DNA of 64,000 nt from JBGQAS01 sp963699305 (lineage in GTDB: Bacteria; Chloroflexota; Anaerolineae; Anaerolineales; Anaerolineaceae). Below, piece after piece: positions 26,990-35,058 of the stretch. The stretch lies in contig OY969431.1 of the NCBI GenBank assembly GCA_963699305.1, positions 1,302,001 to 1,366,000 of the forward strand, given 5' to 3'. A model generated the notes under the pieces. That model was not told where the DNA came from, did no database searches, and saw nothing but the letters and a program-made list of their open reading frames with translations. Positions within the stretch are counted from its first letter, which is position 1, and the number at the start of each line of letters is the position of its first letter. The translations under genes and the position numbers were made by a program.

Positions 26990-27017
26990 TTGGACAATTC
27001 CAGGCTTGTGCTATAAT
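26990..27017 (+). promoter_or_regulatory. Promoter of the amino-acid ABC transporter operon
   Basis: TTGGAC (26990-26995), a 16-bp spacer and TATAAT (27012-27017) with an extended -10 TGC just before it. Strong sigma-70 match. Confidence 0.7.
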
Positions 27018-27026
27018 CTTTACAAA

Positions 27027-27045
27027 GGCAGAAAAGATTTCTGCC
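27027..27045 (+). promoter_or_regulatory. Perfect hairpin near the 5' end of the transporter mRNA
   Basis: GGCAGAAA (27027-27034), loop AGA, TTTCTGCC (27038-27045). It begins only a few bases after the predicted transcript start and is not followed by T, so it is not a terminator. It may stabilise the mRNA 5' end or bind a regulator. Confidence 0.5.
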
Positions 27046-27092
27046 GCGGAGCAAGAAAAAATCCAATTTTATAGAAATCAGAGGAGGAAGAA

Positions 27093-27842
27093 GTGAAACG
27101 TTTTTCATTTCTCGTCGTGATCAGCCTGGTTCTCATGGGTCTGATCCTGAGCGCTTGCGGTGCCAAATCCACCGCGGTGACCGTCGCTACCGAAGCCCTG
27201 TTCCCGCCTTTTGAAATGGTGGACACGGAAACAGGCAAATTGACCGGGTTCGACATCGAGTTCATGAATGCCATTGCTGCCAAAGCTGGACTTAAGGTTG
27301 AATGGGTGAACACATCTTTTGATGCCATGAGCGCTGGTGTCAGCTCCTGCCAGTACGATGTTGCCATCGCCGCTATTTCCGTCACTCCAGAACGACAGGC
27401 AGCCATGCTCTTCTCAAACCCCTATGTCAACGCCGGGCAGATCGTATCGGTAAACAAATCAAAGAGCACCACCATCCTGAGCAAGGATGACCTGGGTGGC
27501 AAGACCATCGCTGCCCAATTGGGCACAACCGGCGAGATCGAAGCCAAGAAGATCGCAGATGCCGAATATAAACCCTACGATAGCTATGACCTGGCTTTCC
27601 TTGATCTCGAGAACGGTCAGATTGATGCCGTCATCGCTGACTACATGACCGCCCTGCAGTTCATCGCCAAGAACCCCGATAAACTCGTGACCGTCGGACA
27701 GGTGTTCACCGATGAATCCTACGCCATCGCCGTTTGCAATACCAAACCCGAACTGGTGGAAAAGCTCAACACCGCCATTACCGCTTTGATCGATGATGGC
27801 ACCGTTGCCACCCTCGAACAGAAGTGGCTTGCTGGGCAGTAA
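27093..27842 (+). CDS. Polar amino-acid ABC transporter, substrate-binding lipoprotein
   Basis: A 249-residue family 3 solute-binding protein. The lipobox is LILSAC (Cys about residue 22). The mature part has VATEALFPPFEMVDTETG, GFDIEFMNAIAAKAGL, FDAMSAGVSSCQYDVAIAAI and AAQLGTTGEIEAKK, typical of GlnH/ArtJ-type receptors for polar amino acids; the exact ligand cannot be named. GAGGAGGAAG is the ribosome site. It is separated from the permease gene by a terminator hairpin, which would let the receptor be made in excess over the membrane parts. Confidence 0.92.
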   Translation: MKRFSFLVVISLVLMGLILSACGAKSTAVTVATEALFPPFEMVDTETGKLTGFDIEFMNAIAAKAGLKVEWVNTSFDAMSAGVSSCQYDVAIAAISVTPERQAAMLFSNPYVNAGQIVSVNKSKSTTILSKDDLGGKTIAAQLGTTGEIEAKKIADAEYKPYDSYDLAFLDLENGQIDAVIADYMTALQFIAKNPDKLVTVGQVFTDESYAIAVCNTKPELVEKLNTAITALIDDGTVATLEQKWLAGQ

Positions 27843-27858
27843 GTCTGGATTTGTGTTG

Positions 27859-27893
27859 CCTGCGAGAATTTTCCCTCTCGCAGGCTTTTTTTT
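27859..27893 (+). terminator. Intra-operon terminator/attenuator
   Basis: CCTGCGAGA (27859-27867) pairs with TCTCGCAGG (27876-27884), followed by CTTTTTTTT. It lies between the receptor and permease genes; partial read-through is expected because no new promoter is visible. Confidence 0.85.
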
Positions 27894-27906
27894 CGAAAGG
27901 TGAATC

Positions 27907-28713
27907 ATGACTAATAATGAAACAGTTCCTCCAAAGGATATTTGGTCCCAGGCACGCAAGGTGGAATCCGGTTGGGTCCTGCTAGTCTCCGTTATTGTGT
28001 TGATCGTAATCCTCGTTGCAACCAACCCAGAACTGTATGGAAACATGCTCGATTTTGTCAAGGATGGCATCGGTGTTACGTTGTATGTAACCATCATCTC
28101 ATTCGTGCTCGTAATTTTCGTCGGGTTGATCGGCGGACTAGGCAGAATATCCAAAAATATAGTCCTGCGCGGTATTGCCACGGTATATGTCGAAGTCATC
28201 CGAGGCATCCCACTGATGGTCCAACTGCTGTACTGGTACTTTGCCATGCCTTCCATCATCCAGAGCCTGGGCAGAGCCATTGGTAATGAAACGCTTGCCA
28301 ACTATCAGACCAACGCCATCGTGATGGCGATCGTTGGACTGGTGGTGTGCTACGGCGCCTACATGAGTGAAGTGGTGCGCGCCGGCATTCAAAGCGTCCC
28401 ACGCGGGCAGATGGAAGCCGCCCGCAGCCTGGGGATGACCCAATTCCAAGCCATGAGGAAGATCGTCCTGCCGCAGGCTTTCCGGGTGATCCTGCCTGCA
28501 ATCGGCAACGAGTTCATCACGCTACTCAAGGATTCATCCCTGGTGAGCGTGGTGGCTGTGGCAGACCTTACCCGCCGCGCCCGAGAATTCAACGCCACAT
28601 ACTTCAAGACCATCCCGGTGTGGAGCATGGTGGCGCTGCTGTACCTGGTGATGACGCTGCTCAGCGCCCGGTTGGTGAGCTTCACTGAAAAAGCCACCAG
28701 GACGGAGAAATAA
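27907..28713 (+). CDS. Polar amino-acid ABC transporter, permease
   Basis: A 268-residue HisM/GlnP-type permease. The N-terminal 25 residues are polar. Five or so transmembrane helices follow, with YVEVIRGIPLMVQLLYWYF, the EAA-type coupling loop GQMEAARSLGMTQFQAMRKIVLPQAF and LLKDSSLVSVVAVADLTRRA. A GAAAGGTG ribosome site is 5-6 nt before the ATG. It forms the channel with the ATPase that starts 2 bp after its stop. Family and role are clear; the substrate is not. Confidence 0.93.
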   Translation: MTNNETVPPKDIWSQARKVESGWVLLVSVIVLIVILVATNPELYGNMLDFVKDGIGVTLYVTIISFVLVIFVGLIGGLGRISKNIVLRGIATVYVEVIRGIPLMVQLLYWYFAMPSIIQSLGRAIGNETLANYQTNAIVMAIVGLVVCYGAYMSEVVRAGIQSVPRGQMEAARSLGMTQFQAMRKIVLPQAFRVILPAIGNEFITLLKDSSLVSVVAVADLTRRAREFNATYFKTIPVWSMVALLYLVMTLLSARLVSFTEKATRTEK

Positions 28714-28715
28714 CC

Positions 28716-29450
28716 ATGGCTGAAAAACCCATCATCCATATTGAAAATATCCACAAGCGCTTCAAGAACTGTGTTGCCTTGGACGGCGTAAGCCTGGATG
28801 TGGCAAAAGGTGAAGTTGTGCTTGTGATCGGTCCTTCCGGCTCAGGCAAATCCACGCTGCTGCGCTGCATCAACCGGCTGGAGGAATTCGATTCCGGCAA
28901 GATCGTGGTGGATGGCATTCCGCTGGATAATGCCAAGAACATCAACGCCGTGCGCACCGAGGTTGGGATGGTATTCCAATCCTTCAACCTGTTCCCGCAC
29001 CTCACCGTGGTCGAGAACCTGTGCCTGGCACAACGCATTGTGCGTAAACGCAGCCACGATGAAGCGCACGAGATTGCCACCAAGCTGCTCAAGAAAGTGG
29101 GCATCCCCGAAAAGGCGGATATGCACCCCACCCAGCTTTCGGGCGGTCAACAGCAGCGTGTGGCGATCGCCCGCGCCCTGGCGATGAACCCCAAGATCAT
29201 GCTGTTCGACGAGCCCACCAGCGCCCTGGACCCGGAAATGATCCAGGAGGTGCTGGACGTGATGCTCAACCTGGCAAAGGAAGGCATGACCATGGTGGTG
29301 GTCTCGCACGAGATCGGGTTTGCTAAAGCCGCCGCCGACCGTGCCATCCTGATGGACGGCGGGAAGATCATCGAGGAAGCGCCGCCGGAGATCCTGTTCA
29401 ATAAACCCAAGCACGAACGCACCAAGGCATTTTTAAGTAAGGTATTATAA
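28716..29450 (+). CDS. Polar amino-acid ABC transporter, ATPase
   Basis: A 244-residue GlnQ/HisP-type ATPase: Walker A GPSGSGKSTLL, Q-loop GMVFQSFNLFPHLTV, signature QLSGGQQQRVAIARAL, Walker B IMLFDEPTSALDPE and the switch His in VVVSHE. It energises uptake of a polar amino acid with the two preceding genes. The base composition here is GC-richer than the left half of the window. Confidence 0.95.
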   Translation: MAEKPIIHIENIHKRFKNCVALDGVSLDVAKGEVVLVIGPSGSGKSTLLRCINRLEEFDSGKIVVDGIPLDNAKNINAVRTEVGMVFQSFNLFPHLTVVENLCLAQRIVRKRSHDEAHEIATKLLKKVGIPEKADMHPTQLSGGQQQRVAIARALAMNPKIMLFDEPTSALDPEMIQEVLDVMLNLAKEGMTMVVVSHEIGFAKAAADRAILMDGGKIIEEAPPEILFNKPKHERTKAFLSKVL

Positions 29451-29460
29451 AAACGACCTA

Positions 29461-29487
29461 ATGGAGTGGTTTTCCACTCCATTTTTT
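29461..29487 (+). terminator. Intrinsic terminator of the ABC transporter operon
   Basis: ATGGAGTGG (29461-29469), loop TTTT, CCACTCCAT (29474-29482), then T to 29487. Confidence 0.9.
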
Positions 29488-29557
29488 ATCATTTTTTGAC
29501 TTTTGCCCTCAAATGTGCTATTCTTTCTTGTATTTAAAACCCTTTTGGAAGGAATTC

Positions 29558-30429
29558 ATGCAAAGAGAACGTATTTCCGAGAACGTGTACTGGTTCCAGT
29601 CCGAAGTATATGCATTGGTAACGGCAGGTGCCATCATCGGTCCGCAATGGGCGGTGGTGATCGATACCCTGGCGATGCCGGATGAAACACTCATGATGCG
29701 CACCTTTATCGAAGAGCAGCTCAGCGTGCCGGTGCGGTACGTGGTCAACACTCACTATCACGCCGACCACTGCTGGGGCAACTGCTTTTTCCCGGTGCAA
29801 CGATCATTTCGAGCGCGGAATGCAAGAAACTGATGCTGGAAAAGGGTCAGCCGGCGCTGGATGCCACCCGCAAGCAGAACCCGATCTATAAGCAGATTAA
29901 GCTGGTGTATCCTCACCTGACCTTCCAGGACGGCAACATGTCGCTGCGGGTGGGTAAGAAAAACCTGACCCTCACCCCCACCCCAGGTCACAGCAAGGAC
30001 GGCATTTCCATATTGGTGGAGGAGGACCGGGTGTTGTTTGCCGGGGATGCCTTCATGCCGCTGCCGTATTTCGTGGATGGTGACGTGGATGAGCTGGGCA
30101 CGACGGTGAAGAAGATCCTCAAGATGGGCTTGGAGAACATCGTGCAGGGTCACGGCGACATCATCCTGCGCGGCGAGATCGACGAATCGGTCAAGGAAGA
30201 CCTGAACTACCTGACCAACCTGCGCAAGTTCGTGAAGGGTGCGGTCAAACGGCGTAATCCGTACGAAGCGCTGGATGATATCAGCATCGAATCGTGCGGG
30301 AAGAGCCGGGTGTACCTGGGGGGCCTGGCTGAGGAGCTGCACCGCCGGAACATCCGCTCGCTGTTCCGTCAGGTGGCGCAGGAAGAGGGGATCACGCTGC
30401 CGGAGGAGGAACCGGAGGAGAATTTTTAG
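29558..30429 (+). CDS. Metallo-beta-lactamase-fold hydrolase (one frame break)
   Basis: About 290 residues. The zinc-binding HxHxDH motif is NTHYHADHCWGN, later ligands are in PTPGHSKDGIS and LFAGDAFMP, and GHGDIILRGEIDE is the C-terminal His region. The fold covers many hydrolases; without closer relatives the substrate is unknown. The frame breaks after GNCFFP: adding one base to the CCC at 29791-29793 (or the T run before it) gives CFFPGATIISSAECKK. GGAAGG lies before the ATG. The 60 C-terminal residues are helical and charged. Confidence 0.85.
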
Positions 30430-30448
30430 GGGAAGGATTGGAAAGATT

Positions 30449-30481
30449 AAAATCTCTCTCTAAACGAGAGAGATTTTTATT
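30449..30481 (+). terminator. Intrinsic terminator
   Basis: AATCTCTCTC (30451-30460), loop TAAAC, GAGAGAGATT (30466-30475), then TTTTATT. Ends the MBL-fold gene. Confidence 0.85.
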
Positions 30482-30521
30482 GTTTGATCGTCAAATTGTT
30501 TTGAAATTTGGACACAATTAA

Positions 30522-30675
30522 AGAGAGATCCTTCTCTCCTACAAACCAGTCGCTCAGGATGACAGGCTTTGAGTGTCATCCTGAGAAGCGGATTCTGTGA
30601 AGAATAATCTCTCCAGGTTGGAAAAAGAGAAGAGGGATTCTTCGCCCAGACTATCTCTGGGCTCAGATTGACAGA
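30522..30675 (+). repeat. Cluster of three ~40-bp intergenic repeats
   Basis: Copy 1 (about 30522-30565) reads GAGAGATCCTTC...CGCTCAGGATGACAG. An inverted copy (about 30574-30613) begins TGTCATCCTGAG, and a direct, diverged copy (about 30630-30674) reads GAGGGATTCTTCGCC...CTCAGATTGACAG. The first two form a perfect 12-bp inverted repeat, CTCAGGATGACA (30553-30564)/TGTCATCCTGAG (30574-30585). This fills the gap between the MBL gene terminator and the M67 gene. Confidence 0.7.
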
Positions 30676-30678
30676 ATA

Positions 30679-31083
30679 TTAATCGAGAATAGTGAGGGAA
30701 ACGGGGAGGATGGTATCAGCGACCACTTCAAAACCTTTGGCGTCCCAGCCATCCTGCACCCTGAACCAGATGATCATCACCGTACCGGGGTAAAAGAACT
30801 CCTTGAGGTCGGTCGGGGAAGGCTCATCAGGTCCTGATGGGTGGGAATGGTACACCGCCAGGAGATCCGACCCGTTGTCCTCAAGCTGGAGCATGGCTTT
30901 GAGCTGCTCCTCGGGGAGCATGCGGAAGCGCACAGGGGAATGCAATTCGTTGGTGATGGGAAAGATACAATTGGTTTGTTCCCTTTTCCCTCCCACCAAG
31001 CCACAGGCTTCTTCGGGAGCGCAGCGTTCAGCGTCGTCCCGCATAGTCAGCCAATAGCTTCTGCTGAATGTCAAATTACGCAT
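30679..31083 (-). CDS. JAMM/MPN (M67) metalloprotease-like protein
   Basis: A 134-residue single-domain protein with the JAMM motif: Glu in PEEACGLVGG and HSHPSGPDEPSPTD (HxH-x7-S-x2-D). Stand-alone bacterial members cleave isopeptide or small-protein conjugates, or sulphur-carrier fusions (Mec+ type). No ThiS/MoaD-like partner is nearby, so the substrate is unknown. Only 3 bp separate its ATG from the stop of the membrane protein gene upstream, so the two are probably one transcript. Confidence 0.88.
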   Translation of the reverse strand: MRNLTFSRSYWLTMRDDAERCAPEEACGLVGGKREQTNCIFPITNELHSPVRFRMLPEEQLKAMLQLEDNGSDLLAVYHSHPSGPDEPSPTDLKEFFYPGTVMIIWFRVQDGWDAKGFEVVADTILPVSLTILD

Positions 31084-31086
31084 AAT

Positions 31087-31902
31087 TCATAAGGGGATGA
31101 ATACGATCAGCAGCCCGAACAGCCCGGTCATAATGGCAGGTTCCAGCCAAACTGAAACGCCCTGCCGTTTTTCCAGTAGCGCGGCTGCCATTGCGCTGAG
31201 CGCATAAGCGATACCGGTGAGCGCAAGCCCATAACGCAAAGGAGTGACGGGGAGATAATGCAATCCCACCGCCAACTGCCCGATGAGAAGCGCCAGGGCA
31301 ACCGCCCACGGCCAGGACCAGGTACCTGTGGAACGCAGGAACAATGTGCGCAGGACGATCAAACCAATGGTGGGAACAATGCCAAGAAGGATCAGGTACA
31401 AGCGCAACCCGGCACCGCGCAATGCCACCGTCAGGACAAGGTAGAGTGCGAAGGATAAGGCGGTCAGCCCGATCGAAGCCACACGGCTGCGCGGGTCCTC
31501 CAGGTCCACGGATACGTACTCCGCGATGAACACGAGCACCATGAGCGCTCCGCCAAGGGTGAACACAACCCACCAACCCGTGCCAACCTCCAACCGGCTG
31601 AGGGGTACGCCAATGACCCAGGCAGTGAGCGCTGGGATGAAATAATGGGTCAAACGGTTGCGTTTTTCCAACCGGGGATGCGCCTGGATGAGCCAATCGA
31701 CGCCCACACCTGCCAGACCAGCAGCGAGGAACGAGATAACCATGGCAACATTCACCGGGAAAGCGATCACCACGCCAGAGATCTGGTACTTGAGCTCACC
31801 GGGAGCTATGCTGACAAAGGGAATCATGGCATACGCCAGTAAAATGGTAGCGACAAGGATGCTCAACCGTTCGGGGGGCGGCAGAATCCGTTTTTCTTCC
31901 AT
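31087..31902 (-). CDS. Polytopic membrane protein of unknown function
   Basis: About 271 residues and seven or eight hydrophobic helices (for example LSILVATILLAYAMIPFV, VAMVISFLAAGLAGVGVDWL, WWVVFTLGGALMVLVFIAEYV). I do not recognise a family. The start is the ATG at 31902 (MEEKRILPPPE), which lies 7 nt after TACAAT; the open frame continues upstream for 147 codons but that part overlaps the divergent gene and is not membrane-like. The last helix ends at the C-terminus. Confidence 0.72.
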   Translation of the reverse strand: MEEKRILPPPERLSILVATILLAYAMIPFVSIAPGELKYQISGVVIAFPVNVAMVISFLAAGLAGVGVDWLIQAHPRLEKRNRLTHYFIPALTAWVIGVPLSRLEVGTGWWVVFTLGGALMVLVFIAEYVSVDLEDPRSRVASIGLTALSFALYLVLTVALRGAGLRLYLILLGIVPTIGLIVLRTLFLRSTGTWSWPWAVALALLIGQLAVGLHYLPVTPLRYGLALTGIAYALSAMAAALLEKRQGVSVWLEPAIMTGLFGLLIVFIPL

Positions 31903-31909
31903 CCTTCGT

Positions 31910-31915
31910 ATTGTA
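31910..31915 (-). promoter_or_regulatory. -10 box for a leaderless membrane-protein transcript
   Basis: TACAAT on the minus strand, 7 nt (ACGAAGG) before the ATG at 31902. The GAAGG is too close to the ATG to be a ribosome site. Confidence 0.5.
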
Positions 31916-31986
31916 ACCTGAAACAACCCCAGGTATTTATCGGGTAACCGCGAGAGGGCATTCCAAGTGCTATGAAGCGGGTATGG

Positions 31987-31992
31987 TAAAAT
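31987..31992 (+). promoter_or_regulatory. -10 box of the divergent membrane-protein gene
   Basis: TAAAAT lies 10 nt before the ATG at 32003, which would leave a leader of only about 4 nt. No Shine-Dalgarno is present. Confidence 0.4.
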
Positions 31993-32002
31993 AAGCGGTT
32001 GT

Positions 32003-32995
32003 ATGGAAAGTACTACTGAAACTGCAATCCGCCCCCCAAAGTTGATCGCTTCGCTCTCCCAAGGATTCAACCTGGTGGCAGCCAATATCCGGCTTATCAT
32101 CCTGCCCCTGCTGCTGGACTTCCTGTTGTGGTTGGGGCCACATTTGAGCGTTAAAGAATTGGCGAAGGGAATCGTGGAAGGTGCATTTGCCCAACTCCCC
32201 GCGGAAGTTCCCAACCTGGCGGATTTCACCACCCTGATCAAATCCTTCTGGGATTCAGTTGGCGATATCAACCTGCTGGCTGGATTGCGCACCTTACCCA
32301 TCGGTGTACCAAGCTTGTTGGCCACCACCGGTTTCAACACCAACCCCTATGGCAATTCAATCATTTATCCGGTAACGTCGCTGCAATCTGCCTTACTGGC
32401 ATACCTAGCGCTGTTCATCACCGGGCTGTTGCTGGGCACAGCATTCTTCAACAGCCTTGCCATGATCGCCCGGGCTGAAAAACAAAAGACCACCTTCCGG
32501 CTCATCGGCTGGCAGGCATTGCAATGCCTTCTGCTGACCCTTGCACTGGTGATCGTCATCATGATCCTTTTCATCCCGGTATCCATCTTCTCACAGTTCA
32601 TCTCCGTCATCTCACCCGGAGTGATGCAGGTGGCATTTTTTGTCATCGGCATTTTCGTTATCTGGCTTCTTCTGCCACTGGTGTTTTCTGCGCATGGCAT
32701 CTTCGTGGAACACCGCGGCGCTTTTGAATCGATTCTGCTCAGCATCCGCCTGATCCGCTACTATCTACCGGGGACGGGCATGTTCATCCTGCTGACGCTG
32801 TTGATCAGCCAGGCACTCAACATGCTTTGGCTGCTGCCACCGGGTGATTCCTGGTTCCTGGTGCTTGGGATCGGTGGACACGCTTTTATCGTAACCAGCC
32901 TTATCACCGCCACTTTTGTATATTATCAGGATGGGCTGAAGTGGATGCGTGAGTTGTTGCGAAGAACTTCTGCGGCAAAAAAGAATGTCGCCTGA
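32003..32995 (+). CDS. Polytopic membrane protein of unknown function
   Basis: A 330-residue protein with about six hydrophobic segments: LIILPLLLDFLLWLG near residue 35, SALLAYLALFITGLLLGTAF near 130, LLTLALVIVIMILFIPV near 180, FFVIGIFVIWLLLPLVF near 215, MFILLTLLISQALNMLWLL near 260, and LGIGGHAFIVTSLITATFVYY near 290. A soluble stretch of about 70 residues separates helices 1 and 2. No family is recognised. It lies 26 bp upstream of gyrB and is likely to be co-transcribed with it. Confidence 0.75.
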   Translation: MESTTETAIRPPKLIASLSQGFNLVAANIRLIILPLLLDFLLWLGPHLSVKELAKGIVEGAFAQLPAEVPNLADFTTLIKSFWDSVGDINLLAGLRTLPIGVPSLLATTGFNTNPYGNSIIYPVTSLQSALLAYLALFITGLLLGTAFFNSLAMIARAEKQKTTFRLIGWQALQCLLLTLALVIVIMILFIPVSIFSQFISVISPGVMQVAFFVIGIFVIWLLLPLVFSAHGIFVEHRGAFESILLSIRLIRYYLPGTGMFILLTLLISQALNMLWLLPPGDSWFLVLGIGGHAFIVTSLITATFVYYQDGLKWMRELLRRTSAAKKNVA

Positions 32996-33021
32996 AAGGT
33001 CATTATTCTCCGGAGGAAACC

Positions 33022-34950
33022 GTGACTGAAGCCAACAATGGCAGTGTCTCCTATGCTGCAAAAGATATCCAGGTCCTGGAAGGCCTGGAAGCCGTACGGC
33101 GGCGCCCCGGCATGTACGTGGGCGGTACAGACCAGAAAGCACTCCATCACCTTGTATATGAAGTCGTTGACAACTCCATCGATGAAGCGTTGGCAGGAGT
33201 CTGCGACCGGATCATCGTCACGATCCATCCGGATTCCAGTGTCACCGTGGAAGACAACGGGCGCGGCATCCCGGTGGACATCCATCCCGACAAGAAGAAA
33301 TCAGCCCTGGAAGTCGTCATGACCATCCTGCATGCCGGTGGAAAGTTCGGTGGAGGGTCCTACAAGGTTTCCGGCGGCTTGCATGGCGTGGGCGTTTCTG
33401 CAGTGAATGCGCTTTCCTCCTGGTGCGAGGTGCACGTGCACCGCGACGGGCGGGATTATTTCCAGCGCTACGAGCGTGGAATTCCTCAAGGGGCTGTCAA
33501 GGATGTGGGCAAATCGCACCTCGGTCACACAGGTACGGTGACTACCTTCAAGTTCGACACTGAAATCTTCAAGGGCGAGCTTGATTACAAATTCGATACT
33601 CTTATCCAACGCTTCCGCGAGATGGCATTCGTCACCCGGAAAGTATTGTTGAAGCTTATCGATGAACGCACTCCACAGAAGGAAATGACCTTCTACTTTG
33701 AGGGCGGAATTCAATCGTTTGTCAAGTATCTCAACCGCAACCGGGACACCCTGCATTCCGTCTTTTTTATTGAAAAAGAAATTGAAAACATCGGCATCGA
33801 AGTCGCCGTGCAGTACACCGATTCCTACCAGGAATCCGTTTTCTCCTTCGCCAACACCATCAACACCGTGGATGGCGGCACGCACATGACCGGTATACGC
33901 ACCGCGCTGACCAGGGTGATCAACGATTATGCCAGGCGCACCAACCTGCTCAAGGAAGCCGACCCTAATTTCTCCGGCGAGGATACGCGCGAGGGGATGA
34001 CCGCTATTGTGAGCATCAAGCACCCCGACCCACAGTTTGAGTCCCAAACCAAGGTCAAACTGATGAACCCCGAAGTGCAGACCTACGTTCAGCAGGTGGT
34101 GGGTGAAGGGTTTGGCGCTTTCCTGGAGGAAAATCCCCAGGCAGGCAAAGCCATCGTTCAAAAATGCCTTACCTCGGCACGGGCACGCGACGCCGCCCGC
34201 AAGGCGCGCGACCTGGTCATCCGTAAATCGGCTCTCGAATCGCTCACGTTGCCCGGTAAATTGGCGGACTGTTCAGAACGCGATTCCTCCAAGACTGAGC
34301 TGTATATCGTCGAAGGTGAATCGGCAGGTGGATCCGCCAAGCAAGGGCGCGACCGCCATTTCCAGGCGATCCTGCCGTTGAAAGGCAAGATCCTCAACAC
34401 GGAACGCGCCCGGCTGGACAAGATGCTCGGTAACGATGAGATCAAATCGATGATTTCTGCGCTGGGGACCGGCATTGGGGACAACTTCGATGTTACCAAC
34501 CTGCGCTACAACCGGGTGATCCTGATGAGTGATGCCGATGTTGACGGCAGCCATATCCGCACCCTGCTGCTGACATTCTTCTTCCGCTACATGCAACCGC
34601 TCATTGATGAAGGGCATATGTTCATCGCCCAGCCTCCGTTGTACCGGATCGCACACAAAAACTCGGTGAAATATGCCTATACCGACGCGGACAAAGATCG
34701 CATCTTGAAGGAAATGGGTGCGAGTGCAGAAAAAGCGAGCCTTTCGCGCTACAAAGGCTTGGGTGAGATGAATCCCGAACAGCTTTGGGAAACTACCATG
34801 AACCCGGAAAATCGCACGCTGCTGCTGGTGAGCATCGACGATGCCGCGGAAGCCGACCGCACCTTCGATATGTTGATGGGTGACGCGGTACCGCCACGAA
34901 CCAAGTTCATCCAGACACACGCTAAAAGCGTCCGCAATTTGGATGTATAG
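33022..34950 (+). CDS. gyrB: DNA gyrase subunit B
   Basis: A 642-residue type IIA topoisomerase ATPase subunit. The GHKL ATP site has EVVDNSIDEALAG, VEDNGRGIPV and GGLHGVGVSAVNAL; the TOPRIM domain has LYIVEGESAGGSAKQGRDR, ILPLKGKILN and MSDADVDGSHIRTLLL; the C-terminal core has RYKGLGEMNPEQLWETTM. The size is the short Gram-positive type, without the E. coli insertion. The start is GTG with CGGAGG 5-6 nt upstream. The frequent ParE/GyrB confusion is resolved here only by similarity to short GyrB, so ParE remains possible. Confidence 0.94.
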   Translation: MTEANNGSVSYAAKDIQVLEGLEAVRRRPGMYVGGTDQKALHHLVYEVVDNSIDEALAGVCDRIIVTIHPDSSVTVEDNGRGIPVDIHPDKKKSALEVVMTILHAGGKFGGGSYKVSGGLHGVGVSAVNALSSWCEVHVHRDGRDYFQRYERGIPQGAVKDVGKSHLGHTGTVTTFKFDTEIFKGELDYKFDTLIQRFREMAFVTRKVLLKLIDERTPQKEMTFYFEGGIQSFVKYLNRNRDTLHSVFFIEKEIENIGIEVAVQYTDSYQESVFSFANTINTVDGGTHMTGIRTALTRVINDYARRTNLLKEADPNFSGEDTREGMTAIVSIKHPDPQFESQTKVKLMNPEVQTYVQQVVGEGFGAFLEENPQAGKAIVQKCLTSARARDAARKARDLVIRKSALESLTLPGKLADCSERDSSKTELYIVEGESAGGSAKQGRDRHFQAILPLKGKILNTERARLDKMLGNDEIKSMISALGTGIGDNFDVTNLRYNRVILMSDADVDGSHIRTLLLTFFFRYMQPLIDEGHMFIAQPPLYRIAHKNSVKYAYTDADKDRILKEMGASAEKASLSRYKGLGEMNPEQLWETTMNPENRTLLLVSIDDAAEADRTFDMLMGDAVPPRTKFIQTHAKSVRNLDV

Positions 34951-34958
34951 AACACCAC

Positions 34959-34989
34959 ACCGGGAGAAGTCTCTCCCGGTTTCTTTTTG
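34959..34989 (+). terminator. Intrinsic terminator of gyrB
   Basis: ACCGGGAGA (34959-34967), loop AGTC, TCTCCCGGT (34972-34980), then TTTCTTTTT. Confidence 0.9.
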
Positions 34990-35002
34990 TCATGTTTACT
35001 AT

Positions 35003-35031
35003 TTGAATTCCTTGTAATTTCCCTCTATAAT
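35003..35031 (+). promoter_or_regulatory. Promoter of the lipoprotein gene
   Basis: TTGAAT (35003-35008), a 17-bp spacer and TATAAT (35026-35031). Very close to the sigma-70 consensus. Confidence 0.75.
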
Positions 35032-35058
35032 GTTTTAAACCTTTCAAAAGGAAGTCCC

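Noticed and set aside
31903..32343. N-terminal extension of the 31087-31902 membrane protein
   Set aside because: The extension is basic and non-membrane, overlaps the divergent membrane protein gene on the other strand, and lies upstream of a -10 box.
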